A stretch of 20,229 nt of DNA, taken from the NCBI GenBank assembly GCA_028565635.1, contig JAOXYB010005345.1:1-20229 (forward strand). Reading direction: 5' to 3'. The DNA is from Phoronis ovalis. Its lineage: Eukaryota; Phoronida; Phoronidae. This document shows positions 18,891 through 20,229 of the stretch, piece after piece. A program made the translations under genes and the position numbers. The notes under the pieces are model-generated. The model was not told the DNA's origin. It made no database searches and worked only from the letters and a program-made list of their open reading frames with translations. The number at the start of each line of letters is the position of its first letter. Position 1 is the first letter of the stretch.

Positions 18891-20229
18891 CTTACCACTG
18901 AAGTTCTTTCAATTAATTATAATGATTTTGAAGTATATATAACATAAAATTAATGTTATTATTAAGGGATTATTTATCAATAGCCAAAGTCAGCAGTTAT
19001 TGTTCCAAAAGTTTCTTTGGATAGTAATTCAGATTTATTTTTGGTTGATATACAACTATATATCTGAATAGATTGAAACGTTTCAATAATAGAACTGCAT
19101 GACTTGTTAAAAATAATATTGTTAATTGTGTCTGATGTTTTTTTTATACAAATAGAAATTAAATTGTGATTAAAGATTGTGTTTTCGTTACTATTTAACA
19201 GCAGTAAGAGTGAGTGCTATGAGTCCACACATTTCTTTAACAGATTGAGCTAACAATACTTGCTCAAAGAACTTGGATCACATTAAATTTCGAATTGCTA
19301 TCTTTTGTGCTCAGCTTGGAAAGAAAAGGGAGGAGTTCACTCGTCACAATTACAAAACTTTGAAACTGGCTGGACAGAGTCAGAAAAGGAGTGTGCTCCA
19401 AAATCACATGCACATTGTACACCAAATAAAGTACTTTTAAAGTATCATCAACAAATAGTTCATGAATGAAGTATCATCAGGCCCATCAAACTTCAAATCA
19501 TACATCTCTTGAAAGGGCCATATCGTAATACGCCAAACTATTTCAAATCCTGGGCTACATATCCCATTGTTAGCATTCATTAGAGTTAAGTCTAAAACTA
19601 ATTGCTTAAAAATTGAAATTCAAAATGTAGATTTCACCATTTAAAAAAACAAGTATATATCCCCATTCAAAATGTCCTGAGAAACACAAAGGCAACATTT
19701 ACCTTTAAAAAATTTGAAGAGCTAAAAATTTAATTTATTAGTTTAAGTTAGTTCTCTAAAATTATTAAAACATTAAATTTAATAATTTTGAAATATGAAA
19801 TTTTAAATAATTATCAATATTTGATATTTGAATCTATTATCACAGTAACAATGAGTGAAAACTATTAGAATACCTGTATTAAGATTGGTACCATGCAATA
19901 TCCATCTCACTCTTAACCTCAGCTAGGGTACAGTTTAGTGTGTCCCCTTTGTTTCTATACGCCATCATCTACCAAATCATTATGGTATAGTATCATTATC
20001 TTTAGCATTATCTACAATGAATGTCATGTTGTTACTATAAACTTAGGCAAGTACAGGATAAAATACTCTAAGTTATTAGACAAAGCTTGCGACTATCTGT
20101 TGCAGTAGCCTCTTGTGGATGTTTAATCTCCCTGACTTTCTTTGCTGGAGGACAATCCTGAATGTCTGAGATCTTTAAATATTAAAATACTGTACAATTA
20201 ATCCCTCATCTCAGTTGGTGGATCATGTA
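18891..20229. other. Downstream non-coding region
   Basis: No coding exon was found on either strand. It holds the alternative poly(A) signal at 19425 and, at the very edge, a short stretch resembling a tRNA-type A box (about 20207-20225). Confidence 0.55.

Noticed and set aside
1-20229. CRISPR arrays, operons, bacterial genes, rRNA or complete tRNA genes.
   Set aside because: None seen; the window is a spliced animal gene with AT-rich introns.

Overview
The window is eukaryotic genomic DNA: strongly AT-rich, with a single multi-exon gene on the + strand built from short coding blocks bounded by GT/AG splice sites. The encoded protein is the animal-specific Wide awake / ANKFN1 (Nmf9) protein: ankyrin repeat, fibronectin type III domain, a long family-specific core with a GLYLGYLKL motif, and a C-terminal Ras-association (RA) domain. 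The AT content, intron sizes (about 0.2-3 kb) and the close match to the insect/arthropod form of this family suggest an arthropod, but the species cannot be fixed from the sequence.

Layout. 1-57: a GC-rich 15-bp inverted repeat, probably the end of a repeat cut by the window edge. 470-947: a MITE-like element with long inverted arms and a candidate 9-bp target-site duplication. 948-4588: AT-rich non-coding DNA, presumably upstream sequence or an upstream intron. 4589-18159: fourteen coding exons that join without a frame break (2898 nt including the stop, 965 aa). The 3.06-kb third intron holds a candidate alternative first exon (9734-9784) and a candidate 24-nt microexon (10257-10280), both in phase 0 and compatible with the main frame. 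18160 to about 18890: 3' UTR with a poly(A) signal at 18866. The remainder, to 20229, is non-coding and ends in a short stretch resembling a tRNA/SINE A box.

Role. In Drosophila the orthologue (wide awake, also described as banderuola) acts in clock-controlled sleep onset through the GABA-A receptor Rdl and in cell polarity with Discs large; the mouse orthologue is Nmf9/Ankfn1. The points most worth following are a candidate alternative promoter giving an ankyrin-less isoform, a C-terminal S-T-T-V that fits a class I PDZ ligand, the microexon plus an adjacent NAGNAG acceptor just before the FN3 domain, and the MITE.
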